From: Enterobacterales bacterium
GTDB taxonomy: Bacteria > Pseudomonadota > Gammaproteobacteria > Enterobacterales > Enterobacteriaceae
Length of the DNA: 64,000 nucleotides
Direction of reading: 5' to 3'
Assembly (NCBI GenBank): GCA_015654925.1
Contig: JAATFX010000146.1
Span: forward strand, 62,001-126,000
The notes below the pieces were generated by a model. It saw only the letters and a program-made list of their open reading frames with translations, did not search any database and was not told the DNA's origin. Each line of letters opens with the position of its first letter. Positions within the stretch are counted from its first letter, which is position 1. Made by a program: the position numbers and the translations under genes. Of this stretch, positions 33,921 to 42,136 are shown piece by piece.

Positions 33921-34823
33921 TTACTCCGTAAATCCGCGCTTGCCGAGCCGTTCCTTCAGATAATCGAGAAAGGATTTGATGCGCGATGAGAGCGCGGTAT
34001 TGCGATAATACACGGCATTGATCGGTTGCCTGATATCCAGCGCCTGGGCCTGGAATAACTCGCGCAGGGCGCCGGCCTGCCGATCCTGTCGGGTCATAAA
34101 ATCGGACAGGCAAACCATGCCCGCGCCGCCAAGGGCCAGTTGCCGCAGCGTCTCCCCGCTCGACGATCGGATATCGGGCCGGATATGCAGCGGTTGCCCG
34201 TCGTTATCCAGCAGCGGCCATTCGTTAAGGGACTCCGGCTGGTTAAAACCAAGCAGCCGGTGATTGGCCAAATCCGCGGCGGCGGCGGGTTCGCCCCGTT
34301 CGGCCAGGTAGCCCGGACTGGCCAGGATACGCACCCGGCTGCTGCCAATCGGCGTGGCATGCAGGGTGGAGTCCTTAAGCCGGCCTATGCGAATCGCCAC
34401 GTCGGTACGCCGTTCCAGCAGGTCGATGATCCCCTCATTGCTGTTCAGCTCAAGCTCCACCTGCGGGTAGCGTTCCCGATAGCCGGGGATAATGGGCACG
34501 ATAACGTGCAGCATAAACGGCGAGGCGGCGTCCACGCGCAGCAGGCCTGCGGGCTGGTTGCTCCGCAGGGTCATCATCTCTTCGGTTTCTTCCACCGCCG
34601 CGACGATGGCGCGCGCGCGTTCCAGAAAAGCCTTGCCCTCTTCGGTCAGCTCCAGCCGGCGCGTGGTGCGGCGTATCAGGGTAGTGGACAATTTATCTTC
34701 CAGCCGGGTCAATGCGCGGCTGGTGGCGGAAATGGTCTGTCCCAGCCGCTCGGCCGCCGCGGTGATCGAGCCGCTGTCCATTACCGCGATAAAAACCTGC
34801 ATTTCGTCGAGTGTCATTTTCAT
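33921..34823 (-). CDS. yafC: LysR-family regulator YafC
   Basis: A 300-residue LysR-type regulator with N-terminal HTH (MQVFIAVMDSGSITAAAERLGQTISATSRALTRLEDKL) and an effector domain beginning GLLRVDAASPFM. It is divergent from dkgB with about 100 bp between, the same arrangement as yafC-dkgB in E. coli, which supports the name. It likely controls dkgB. The start could be Met1 or Met3; both are close. Effector unknown. Confidence 0.85.
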   Translation of the reverse strand: MKMTLDEMQVFIAVMDSGSITAAAERLGQTISATSRALTRLEDKLSTTLIRRTTRRLELTEEGKAFLERARAIVAAVEETEEMMTLRSNQPAGLLRVDAASPFMLHVIVPIIPGYRERYPQVELELNSNEGIIDLLERRTDVAIRIGRLKDSTLHATPIGSSRVRILASPGYLAERGEPAAAADLANHRLLGFNQPESLNEWPLLDNDGQPLHIRPDIRSSSGETLRQLALGGAGMVCLSDFMTRQDRQAGALRELFQAQALDIRQPINAVYYRNTALSSRIKSFLDYLKERLGKRGFTE

Positions 34824-34927
34824 ATTTGACTTTATAGCAAAAGTATTTGGTTTTTAGCAGGCTTTTTAAGAAAGAATTATCCGGGCACACTGTCTTCCTC
34901 GCTTTCTCTTACCGCAAGGAATTATTT

Positions 34928-35746
34928 ATGAGCATCAATGCGCAAAGCATTCCCCCGTTCGGCGTCGGCACCTTCCGCCTGCAAGGCCAGGTGGTTATCG
35001 ATTCGGTGCGCAACGCCCTTGATCTGGGCTATCGGGCCGTTGATACGGCACAAATTTACGGCAACGAAGCCGACGTCGGCCAGGCCATCGCCGAGTCCGG
35101 CGTGGCGCGCGACGAGCTGTTTATCACCACCAAGATCTGGGTCGATAATTATGCCGCCGACAAACTGGCCCCGAGCCTGCAGGCCAGTCTGGCCAAACTG
35201 CGCACCGACTATGTGGACTTGACCCTGATCCACTGGCCGGCGCCGGGCAATGGCGTGGCGGTGGAAGAGTTTATGGCCGCCCTGGCCGATGCCAAGGCGC
35301 AGGGACTGACGCGCCGCATCGGCATTTCCAATTTTAACATTGCCACCACCCGGCAAGCCATCGCCGCGGTAGGTAAGGACGCGATCGCCACCAACCAGAT
35401 CGAGCTCAGCCCCTACCTGCAAAACCATCAACTGGCGGCTTTTCTCCGCGAGCAGGATATCCATGTCACTTCTTATATGACGCTCGCCTATGGCAAAGTG
35501 CTTAAAGATCCGGTGATAGGCGACATTGCCAAGCGCCATGACGCGACGCCGGCGCAGGTTGCGCTGGCATGGGCTTTGCAATTGGGGTACTCGGTCATTC
35601 CCTCATCCACGCGGCGTGAAAATCTTGCCGGCAACCTGCTGGCCCGGCAATTGCGGTTAACCGAAGGGGATATGGCGCAGATAGCCGCCCTGGAGCGCAA
35701 CGGGCGGGAAGTGAGTCCGGACGGTTTGGCCCCGCAGTGGGATTAA
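34928..35746 (+). CDS. dkgB: 2,5-diketo-D-gluconate reductase B (aldo/keto reductase)
   Basis: A 272-residue aldo/keto reductase, similar throughout to E. coli DkgB (267). The catalytic tetrad region is visible: RAVDTAQIYGNE (Asp, Tyr), TTKIW (Lys) and LIHWPAP (His). The C-terminal end SPDGLAPQWD also matches. NADPH-dependent reduction of methylglyoxal, 2,5-diketogluconate and similar aldehydes is expected. The open frame extends 27 codons upstream, but AAGGAATT precedes the start chosen. The nearby glucose dehydrogenase could ultimately supply keto-gluconates, though it is 12 kb away. Confidence 0.93.
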   Translation: MSINAQSIPPFGVGTFRLQGQVVIDSVRNALDLGYRAVDTAQIYGNEADVGQAIAESGVARDELFITTKIWVDNYAADKLAPSLQASLAKLRTDYVDLTLIHWPAPGNGVAVEEFMAALADAKAQGLTRRIGISNFNIATTRQAIAAVGKDAIATNQIELSPYLQNHQLAAFLREQDIHVTSYMTLAYGKVLKDPVIGDIAKRHDATPAQVALAWALQLGYSVIPSSTRRENLAGNLLARQLRLTEGDMAQIAALERNGREVSPDGLAPQWD

Positions 35747-35781
35747 GCCAGACGTAAAGTTATGCGGGATAGCGTAAGAAA

Positions 35782-35806
35782 AGACCATCGGCGGCGCCGA
35801 TGGTCT
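35782..35806. terminator. Bidirectional terminator between dkgB and agp
   Basis: Perfect stem AGACCATCGGC / GCCGATGGTCT with a three-base loop. On the plus strand it is followed by ATTATTTATTT and on the minus strand by TTTCTTACG, so it can stop both convergent transcripts. Confidence 0.85.
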
Positions 35807-35811
35807 ATTAT

Positions 35812-37068
35812 TTATTTCATTACCGATTGCAGCACGCTTTTAAATTGATCGAAGGAGCAGAAACCCTGGGCGTCAATCGGACAACCCTTGAGTTCCAGCA
35901 CGGCGCGCTGCGGGGGATTTTCCCGGTTCAGTTCCTGCAATCCCTTGATTTGGTCGGTGGATTGATAGACATATTCCATTTTCATCAGCTCTTTGCCGGC
36001 GGGATCTTTCCACCGTTCAAATAGCACCTTGCCGCCAATGGGGGTGGTTTCAAACTGATTCGCCAGCTTATAGGGCTTTACGTTTAACGCCGAAAATAGC
36101 GAGGCCACGTTGGAATCATGTCCGACCAGGAAGGTGAATTTGGCGCCATCGCCGGAGCGGGTGAACACTTCATTGATATATTTCACCAGATTGGCCGACA
36201 CTTCTTTTGCCACTACCGGGGCGCTGAACACCACCGTATTGTAGTATTCCTTGATGGACACCAGTTGTTCAAACTGTTCATCGGTTTTGATCTTGCCCCA
36301 GCCGACCGTCGAAAGCGGCGCGCCTTCGTAATATTGCAAAATGAACGCGTCGGAAATGGCGGTGCCGACTTTAAGCGGTCCGGATACGCCCGGTTCTTCT
36401 CCTGCCGCGATTTTAATCCCGGCCGGCAGCGTCGTCAGGTCGCACTGTTTATCCTGTTGGCAGTTGGCGGAATTTTGGTAGTTGATGACCTGCATCATAT
36501 CCTGATAGTTGGCTTTCAAACGGGTATTCAAGCCATCGATGCCGCCGGCGCCGGCGCGTTCGTTAATTGACGCGATGGCCCGTTGTTTAAAGTCCTCGCT
36601 TTTATCGGTGATAATGGGATTAAACGTGGCGTCCATCGTGCCGAGTTTTTCTTTATGATGTACCGGCACGATACAGCCGGGAAACGCGCCCACCGAGAAA
36701 AATTGCGCGGTGGCGATGGTGCGCTGCAGGCTGTTGGCATAGAAATAGACGTCTTTATCGGTGGGGCAGGTATCCGCTGCCAGCAGTTTATTGTCCACCA
36801 GCCATTCGCTGAAATAATGGCCGAAATAGGACTCCAGCGCACCGCCGCGGGTGGTCAAGTAACTACTTGGCGTATCCCACTGCGGCCATTTATCCGGGGT
36901 GACTTTGCCCAAGGAGCTGGTCGGACTCGATAGCGGCGCCCGCAGACCATGGCGGCTAAATACCAGTACTTGCTCCAGGGTATAATCCTGGGTGCTGGCT
37001 AATACATCCGAAGAAATGGCGAAACACAATGGCAATGCGGCTAAAACACTATATTTGAACGTTCGCAT
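35812..37068 (-). CDS. agp: Periplasmic glucose-1-phosphatase
   Basis: A 418-residue histidine acid phosphatase (E. coli Agp 413). A signal peptide MRTFKYSVLAALPLCFAISS ending in ...DVLAS is followed by the phosphate-binding motif SRHGLRAP and, later, the proton donor motif GHDSN. Segments YANSLQRTIATAQFF, HHKEKLGTMDATFNPIITD and the cysteine-rich C-terminus CPIDAQGFCSFD match Agp closely. It releases glucose from glucose-1-phosphate in the periplasm. AGGAGAGAG precedes the start; the frame is open 20 codons further up but without support. The motif residue is Gly (RHGLRAP), where E. coli Agp, as I recall it, has Asn. Confidence 0.92.
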   Translation of the reverse strand: MRTFKYSVLAALPLCFAISSDVLASTQDYTLEQVLVFSRHGLRAPLSSPTSSLGKVTPDKWPQWDTPSSYLTTRGGALESYFGHYFSEWLVDNKLLAADTCPTDKDVYFYANSLQRTIATAQFFSVGAFPGCIVPVHHKEKLGTMDATFNPIITDKSEDFKQRAIASINERAGAGGIDGLNTRLKANYQDMMQVINYQNSANCQQDKQCDLTTLPAGIKIAAGEEPGVSGPLKVGTAISDAFILQYYEGAPLSTVGWGKIKTDEQFEQLVSIKEYYNTVVFSAPVVAKEVSANLVKYINEVFTRSGDGAKFTFLVGHDSNVASLFSALNVKPYKLANQFETTPIGGKVLFERWKDPAGKELMKMEYVYQSTDQIKGLQELNRENPPQRAVLELKGCPIDAQGFCSFDQFKSVLQSVMK

Positions 37069-37289
37069 ACTCTCTCCTGAATGTAATTCCGTGTCCCGGT
37101 CAACCGAAGCCGAGGGTGACTTAAACACATAAACTATTGTGATTTACATAATGACGAAAGTATCAATTTATTTCTAGATTTTAATGTAGGTAAATGAAGG
37201 ATCTATCGCTGCGGTCACATAAAACCACGGTATTATTGTTGTATTAGCCGCCCCGTAACGGGCAGCGGAATAGTTTGCCGGTAAACGGG

Positions 37290-38723
37290 TTATATTGGCG
37301 GGGCGGCATCGGGCAGGACAAAATGAGCGTAATTTAAGCGTATGGCGGTGGCTTTATCGCCAAAGTCGCTCCCGCGGGCGACGATAATATCCTCATCCAG
37401 CAAGTCGTTGAGCAGCCGGGCAAATTTTTTCGCCGGATCGGGCGCGGTAAAACGGGCATACAAGTACAAGCCCCCAAGCGGTTGGCGCATGCTGAATTCG
37501 CCGGGATAGCGCTGCGCCAGCCACGACATCAGCCGCTCCGCCCGCTGGGCCAGCCGGGCTTGCAATTGCAGGGTATGCCGGTCGATATGATTTAGCAGAT
37601 AATGTTCGGCCAGCAGCTGTGGCAGGGCGCTCAGCCCAAAATCTATTTTTTGGCGGATACTGGCCAGCTTGTTGATAATGGCTTTCGGCGCGATTAACCA
37701 GCCGGCGCGAATATTATTGCCAATATATTTTGACAGGGAGCCGATATAGATGACCTGCTGCTGGCGATCGTATTTTTTTAACGGCGTGATATCCGTCTGG
37801 GGATTAAAAGATAATAAGCTATAGGCATCATCCTCCACGATGGGAATATGCTTGCGCCGGCAAAATTGCAGCAGGTTTTTTTTTCGTTCCTCGCCCATGA
37901 CATATCCCGTCGGGTTTTGAAAAACCGGGTTGATAAAAATCATTTTTAATTGGTTTTTTTCCGCCAATTGGCTGAGTTTGCCGGGAATGACGCCCTCTTC
38001 ATCCACGGGCAGGGCGCAAAGACGCAGCCCCGATGCCTGGAAGATCGGCAGCAGATAAAAATAGGATGGCGCTTCGACGCCGATAATATCGCCGGGTTTG
38101 AGCAACGCCTGGGAGATAAGAAACAATGCCTGCTGGGCGCCGGAAGTGATCAGGATCTGCTCTAAATCCACCTGCAGATTTAACTTTTGTCGCAGATGGC
38201 TCTGCACGGCGAGCCGGAAGGAATATAAGCCGAGCATGGCATTTTCGGCGTCCTGTTCCTGGGCGCACAGATTATACCAGGAGAGTTCCGGGAAAGTCTG
38301 GACCGGCAGCAAATCCGGGGTAATGCTGCCGCTGGCCAGATCCAACAGCGGTTTATGCTCCAGAAGGCTTTTTTTGCGCAACGCCTCCACGCGCATAGCG
38401 TAATCGTCCGGCCCGGTACGGCCGTGGGCGGGGGGAGACCAATTCAGCACCGGGTAGGATTGCAAGCCCCAGTTTTCCGGGTTAACAAAGGTGCCGCTGC
38501 CGGTTTTACGAATCAAAACCCCCCGATCCGCCAGTTTATCCAGCGCATTGATCACCGTGGAGCGGTTTACATCCAGTAATTCGCCGAGCTGGCGCTCGGA
38601 AGGCAGCCGGTCCCCCGCATTAAGCATGCCGTTGGCGATGCTGTCTTCAATCAGCTCCATAATTTGCCGGTAAAGCGGTTTTTTCTCCGCGGATGTTGCT
38701 GGCAGAACCCACATGGTTGTCAT
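37290..38723 (-). CDS. pdxR: MocR-family regulator of vitamin B6 synthesis (PdxR)
   Basis: About 477 residues: an N-terminal GntR winged helix (PLYRQIMELIEDSIANGMLNAGDRLPSERQLGELLDV) linked to a fold-type I aminotransferase-like domain with the PLP-lysine region IYIGSLSKYIGNNIRAGWLI. MocR proteins of this type sense pyridoxal phosphate and activate pdxST. It is divergent from pdxS with about 200 bp between, the standard arrangement. The open frame begins at 38807; Met at 38723 or 38714 fits the family better. Auto-repression plus activation of pdxST is the expected behaviour. Confidence 0.87.
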   Translation of the reverse strand: MTTMWVLPATSAEKKPLYRQIMELIEDSIANGMLNAGDRLPSERQLGELLDVNRSTVINALDKLADRGVLIRKTGSGTFVNPENWGLQSYPVLNWSPPAHGRTGPDDYAMRVEALRKKSLLEHKPLLDLASGSITPDLLPVQTFPELSWYNLCAQEQDAENAMLGLYSFRLAVQSHLRQKLNLQVDLEQILITSGAQQALFLISQALLKPGDIIGVEAPSYFYLLPIFQASGLRLCALPVDEEGVIPGKLSQLAEKNQLKMIFINPVFQNPTGYVMGEERKKNLLQFCRRKHIPIVEDDAYSLLSFNPQTDITPLKKYDRQQQVIYIGSLSKYIGNNIRAGWLIAPKAIINKLASIRQKIDFGLSALPQLLAEHYLLNHIDRHTLQLQARLAQRAERLMSWLAQRYPGEFSMRQPLGGLYLYARFTAPDPAKKFARLLNDLLDEDIIVARGSDFGDKATAIRLNYAHFVLPDAAPPI

Positions 38724-38835
38724 GTCCCGTGCGAAAAATAGTGGCGATGAGCGCCGGTGATAAGCGACTGGCGGCGCCGGCCGATGGCGGACCGCCGACG
38801 ATACCAAACCCCTGCCGGCACGGCGGATGGTAGCA

Positions 38836-38871
38836 AATTGGATGGTAAAATAACACCCAATTGGAGGTGTT
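38836..38871 (+). promoter_or_regulatory. Candidate PdxR box and pdxS promoter region
   Basis: AATTGGATGGT (38836) and AATTGGAGGTG (38859) form an imperfect direct repeat offset by 23 bp. TAAAAT (38847-38852) lies between them and could be a -10. AACACC / GGTGTT arms (38852-38871) bracket the second copy. MocR/PdxR regulators often use direct repeats, and the absence of a good -35 fits an activator-dependent promoter. Confidence 0.45.
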
Positions 38872-38929
38872 TTTGTCCGGCGCCATGGCCCACATTAAGC
38901 GACGGCTTTATTAACTTACCGGAGTGGTT

Positions 38930-39817
38930 ATGACCAAAACAATAGGTTCGGACGGCGTAAAACGCGGCATGGCGCAAATGCAAAAAGGCGGCGTGATTAT
39001 GGATGTAGTGAATGCGTCGCAGGCAAAAATCGCCGAGGATGCCGGCGCCGTGGCGGTAATGGCGCTGGAAAGGGTGCCGTCAGATATCCGCGCCGCCGGC
39101 GGTGTGGCGCGCATGGCGGACCCGCGGATTATTGAAGAAGTGATGAGCGCGGTCAGCATCCCGGTGATGGCCAAAGCCCGCATCGGCCATATCACCGAGG
39201 CCAAAATCCTGGAGGCCATGGGGGTGGATTATATCGACGAAAGCGAAGTCCTGACCCCGGCCGATGAGGAGTTCCATATTCTCAAGCGCGATTTCGCCGT
39301 GCCGTTTGTCTGCGGCTGCCGCGATCTGGGCGAAGCGCTCAGGCGCATCGGGGAAGGTGCCTCCATGCTGCGCACCAAAGGGGAGCCCGGCACCGGTAAT
39401 ATTGTGGAAGCCGTGCGCCATATGCGTAAGGTAAATGAGCAAATCCGCATTGTCGTCAGTAAAAATGATGAAGAGTTAATGAGTTTCGCCAAGGAGCTGG
39501 GCGCGCCGTATGAATTGCTGCTCCAGCTCAAGGCGCTGGGGAAATTGCCGGTGGTGAATTTCGCCGCGGGCGGGGTGGCCACTCCCGCGGACGCCGCCTT
39601 GATGATGCTGCTGGGGGCGGATGGGGTGTTTGTCGGCTCGGGGATTTTTAAATCGGACGACCCGGCGAAATTTGCCAAAGCCATAGTGCAGGCCACCACG
39701 CATTATCAAGATTATCCGCTGCTGGCGGAAATTTCCAAAGACCTGGGCGCGCCGATGAAAGGCATTGATATCGGCACCCTGGCCACCGGCGAGCGCATGC
39801 AGGAACGGGGGTGGTGA
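38930..39817 (+). CDS. pdxS: Pyridoxal 5'-phosphate synthase lyase subunit
   Basis: A 295-residue PdxS/SNZ protein with all family blocks: KRGMAQMQKGGVIMDVVNASQAKIAEDAGAVAV, VPSDIRAAGGVARMADP, KARIGHITEAKILEAMGVDYIDESEVL, RTKGEPGTGNIVEAVRHMR, and the C-terminal ADGVFVGSGIFKSDDP. It builds PLP directly from ribose-5-phosphate, glyceraldehyde-3-phosphate and ammonia supplied by PdxT. A GTG two codons upstream overlaps the GGAG ribosome binding site, so ATG is preferred. This route is unusual for Enterobacterales, whose model species use PdxA/PdxJ. Confidence 0.97.
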   Translation: MTKTIGSDGVKRGMAQMQKGGVIMDVVNASQAKIAEDAGAVAVMALERVPSDIRAAGGVARMADPRIIEEVMSAVSIPVMAKARIGHITEAKILEAMGVDYIDESEVLTPADEEFHILKRDFAVPFVCGCRDLGEALRRIGEGASMLRTKGEPGTGNIVEAVRHMRKVNEQIRIVVSKNDEELMSFAKELGAPYELLLQLKALGKLPVVNFAAGGVATPADAALMMLLGADGVFVGSGIFKSDDPAKFAKAIVQATTHYQDYPLLAEISKDLGAPMKGIDIGTLATGERMQERGW

Positions 39818-39818
39818 T

Positions 39819-40385
39819 ATGACAACGGCGGGGGTGCTGGCGCTGCAGGGGGATGTCTCGGAGCATATCGGCCAACTGCGCGCGGTGGGGATCGCTGGCG
39901 TGGCGGTGAAAAACCCGGCGGATTTGGCGGGCGTCGAGGCGCTGATCATCCCGGGCGGCGAATCAACCGCGATTAGCCGCCTGGTGCAAACGGCGCATCT
40001 ATTCGAGCCGCTCCAGGCGTTTGCCCGCAGCCATCCGGTGCTGGGCACCTGTGCCGGACTGATTATGTGCAGCCGCGAGGTGGCGGACGGCGCTAATAAA
40101 GTCACCCCGCTGGGGCTGATCGATATCAGGGCGCGGCGCAACGGTTTCGGTCGGCAGATAGACAGTTTTGAAACCACGCTGCCGGTTGCCGCGCTGGGTA
40201 AAACCATCCCGGCTGTATTTATCCGCGCCCCCTATATCGAGACAGTGGGTGACAACGTCACCGTGCTGGCGCGGTATGATAACCGCATCGTGCTGGCGGA
40301 GCAGGGGAATATTCTGGTGTGTTCCTTTCATCCTGAATTGACCGGCGATACCGCGCTGCTTGACTATTTTATCCGTAAAATCTGA
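39819..40385 (+). CDS. pdxT: Pyridoxal 5'-phosphate synthase glutaminase subunit
   Basis: A 188-residue class I glutaminase of the PdxT/SNO family. It starts VLALQGDVSEH, has the oxyanion region IPGGEST, nucleophile Cys78 in GTCAGLI and the catalytic His-x-Glu in SFHPELTGD. It hydrolyses glutamine and channels ammonia to PdxS. It begins one base after the pdxS stop, so the two subunits are translated together. Confidence 0.97.
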   Translation: MTTAGVLALQGDVSEHIGQLRAVGIAGVAVKNPADLAGVEALIIPGGESTAISRLVQTAHLFEPLQAFARSHPVLGTCAGLIMCSREVADGANKVTPLGLIDIRARRNGFGRQIDSFETTLPVAALGKTIPAVFIRAPYIETVGDNVTVLARYDNRIVLAEQGNILVCSFHPELTGDTALLDYFIRKI

Positions 40386-40388
40386 CGC

Positions 40389-40437
40389 TTATTGCCGGTA
40401 TTGCCCAACCATATCGCCAATGCAATACCGGCAATAA
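40389..40437. terminator. Long perfect hairpin after pdxT
   Basis: Perfect 15-base inverted repeat TTATTGCCGGTATTG / CAATACCGGCAATAA with a 19-nt loop, starting 3 bp after the pdxT stop. There is no U-run, so it may act as a Rho-assisted terminator or a 3'-end stabiliser rather than a textbook intrinsic terminator. Confidence 0.6.
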
Positions 40438-40476
40438 AACGTCCCCCCTTGATTTTACCCGCCGAGTGATTATAAT

Positions 40477-40494
40477 TGAGTGCTCAATCATTCA
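40477..40494. promoter_or_regulatory. Candidate TetR operator upstream of its own gene
   Basis: TGAGTGCTCAATCATTCA, an imperfect 18-bp dyad (12 of 18 symmetric), 16 bp before the tetR start. It shares 12 of 18 positions with a second dyad located before the SDR gene. Confidence 0.55.
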
Positions 40495-40510
40495 TTATTC
40501 CTGGAACAGC

Positions 40511-41083
40511 ATGGCACGGCCGTTAAGCGCAGAGAAACGTCTGGCGATTTTAGCCGCCGCCGCAAGGGTTATCGGCGAGCAGGGGCTTGGCGCCTCGACG
40601 TCGCGCATCGCCCACCAAGCCAACGTGGCGGAAGGTTCGCTGTTCACCTATTTCGCCAACAAAGATATCTTGCTTAACGCGGTCTATCTGCACATCAAGT
40701 CGCAGCTTGCCGCCGCGCTGTTCGACGATTATCCCTATGGGGCTGCGGTAAGGATGCGCGCCGCCCATGTCTGGCATCGTTATGTTAATTGGGGCCTGGA
40801 ACATAGCGCCCCGCACCAGGCGATGCTGCAGCTTGGCGTATCTGAAAAGCTGACCGCCGCCAGCCGCGCCGAAGGCATGGCCATGTTCAGCGAAATTGTT
40901 CAGTTGCTGGAGCAGCATACCGGCCCGGCCACGCTCTCCTGCGATGGCGCGTCGTTTGCCGGCGCCATCTTCGGCGCCCTGGCGGAAACGGCTATGGAAT
41001 TTATCGCCAGGGAACCCGCCAAGGCGGAGCACTATGCCGAAGCAGGGTTTAACGCCTTTTGGCGGGCGGTGGCCCTGGAATAA
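40511..41083 (+). CDS. TetR-family transcriptional regulator
   Basis: A 190-residue TetR repressor with HTH segment AARVIGEQGLGASTSRIAHQANVAEGSLFTYFANKDILLNAVY and a divergent ligand-binding domain. The frame is open 15 codons upstream, but those codons lie within the operator-like dyad, so ATG 40511 is used. The SDR gene starts 94 bp downstream on the same strand, with a similar dyad and a hairpin between. Auto-repression and control of the SDR are likely. Ligand unknown. Confidence 0.85.
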   Translation: MARPLSAEKRLAILAAAARVIGEQGLGASTSRIAHQANVAEGSLFTYFANKDILLNAVYLHIKSQLAAALFDDYPYGAAVRMRAAHVWHRYVNWGLEHSAPHQAMLQLGVSEKLTAASRAEGMAMFSEIVQLLEQHTGPATLSCDGASFAGAIFGALAETAMEFIAREPAKAEHYAEAGFNAFWRAVALE

Positions 41084-41100
41084 TTTTTTTAGCAATTAAA

Positions 41101-41118
41101 TGAGTGAGTAATCACGCA
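41101..41118. promoter_or_regulatory. Candidate TetR operator upstream of the SDR gene
   Basis: TGAGTGAGTAATCACGCA, an 18-bp imperfect dyad (14 of 18 symmetric) 18 bp after the tetR stop, matching the dyad in front of tetR at both ends (TGAGTG, AATCA and a final CA). Confidence 0.55.
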
Positions 41119-41122
41119 AATT

Positions 41123-41153
41123 AAATTGCACAACGTTTCACCGTGCAATTTTT
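41123..41153 (+). terminator. Hairpin between tetR and SDR gene
   Basis: Nine-base arms AAATTGCAC / GTGCAATTT with an 11-nt loop, the last arm running into TTTTT. It could end the tetR transcript weakly, or form part of the SDR leader. Low GC content makes it a weak terminator. Confidence 0.45.
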
Positions 41154-41177
41154 CACCAAGTAAAAACAGGAGTCATT

Positions 41178-42050
41178 ATGTCTAAAGTCTGGTTGATAAC
41201 CGGTAGCGCCCGCGGTCTGGGGCGGAGTGTGGCCGAAGCCGTACTGGCTGCGGGACAGCGTCTGGCCGCCACCGCGCGGGCCACGGATAAACTGGCCGAT
41301 CTTCAGGCGCGGTATGGCGAACAGCTGCTGATTATCCCCCTGGACGTCACCGACGCCGGCGGCGCGCAGCGGGCGGTGGATCAAACCGTCGCCGCCTTTG
41401 GCCGGCTGGACGTGCTGGTAAACAATGCCGGCTACGGCCATTTGGCCCCGTTTGAACAGATGCCGGCCGAGGATTTCCAGGGCCAGATTGACACCAACTT
41501 TACCGGCGTGGTGAATTTGTGCCGCGCCGCGGTGCCTTATCTGCGCCAGCAGGGCGAGGGATATATCTTTAATATCTCGTCGGTGGGCGGGCGTATCGGC
41601 ATGGCGGGCATGAGCGCCTATCAGGCCGCCAAATGGGCCGTCAGCGGATTTAGCGAGGTATTGGCCGGGGAGCTGGCGCCCGTGGGCGTCCATGTCACCT
41701 CCGTCGAACCGGGCGGCATGCGCACGGACTGGGCGCAAATTGCCCGCGGCCGGATTCCGGCGCTGCTGGCGGACTATGAACCCAGCGTAGGTCAGATAGT
41801 GACTATGCTGGCGGGCCATACCGGCAATGAAGCCAGCTCTCCCGAGCGCGTGGCGCAGGTGCTGCTGCGCCTGGCGCAACATCCGGCGCCGCCGGCCCAC
41901 TTGCTATTGGGCAGCGATGCGTTGCACTTCTTCGGACAGATTGACGGACAGCGCGCCGAAGAGGCGCGCGTATGGCGGGAGGTGAGCCTGTCCACGGATA
42001 TCGCCGCCGCCGGGCCATTGCCGGATTTCCCCGCCGGCACGCCGTCCTGA
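41178..42050 (+). CDS. SDR-family oxidoreductase under TetR control
   Basis: A 290-residue classical SDR: WLITGSARGLGRSVAEAVL at the N-terminus, DVLVNNAGYGHLAPFEQ, catalytic Ser in IFNISSVGGRIG, Tyr-x3-Lys in YQAAKWAVSGFSE, and PGGMRTDWA. The Gly-x3-Gly-x-Gly loop with a following Arg suggests NADP. Length and the extended C-terminus resemble the retinol-dehydrogenase-like SDRs often found next to TetR regulators. A good AGGAG ribosome binding site is present. Substrate unknown. Confidence 0.86.
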   Translation: MSKVWLITGSARGLGRSVAEAVLAAGQRLAATARATDKLADLQARYGEQLLIIPLDVTDAGGAQRAVDQTVAAFGRLDVLVNNAGYGHLAPFEQMPAEDFQGQIDTNFTGVVNLCRAAVPYLRQQGEGYIFNISSVGGRIGMAGMSAYQAAKWAVSGFSEVLAGELAPVGVHVTSVEPGGMRTDWAQIARGRIPALLADYEPSVGQIVTMLAGHTGNEASSPERVAQVLLRLAQHPAPPAHLLLGSDALHFFGQIDGQRAEEARVWREVSLSTDIAAAGPLPDFPAGTPS

Positions 42051-42136
42051 ACCCGCGATGACCACGCCCCGGGCCGTCCGCGATATCCGTCGCGGCGCCG
42101 GGATTTTTGTAGCGGCGGCTTGGCCCGGCCGCCGGT

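Noticed and set aside
37135..37160. CRP-like half site TGTGA upstream of agp
   Set aside because: Only one half of the consensus is present; the second half does not match.
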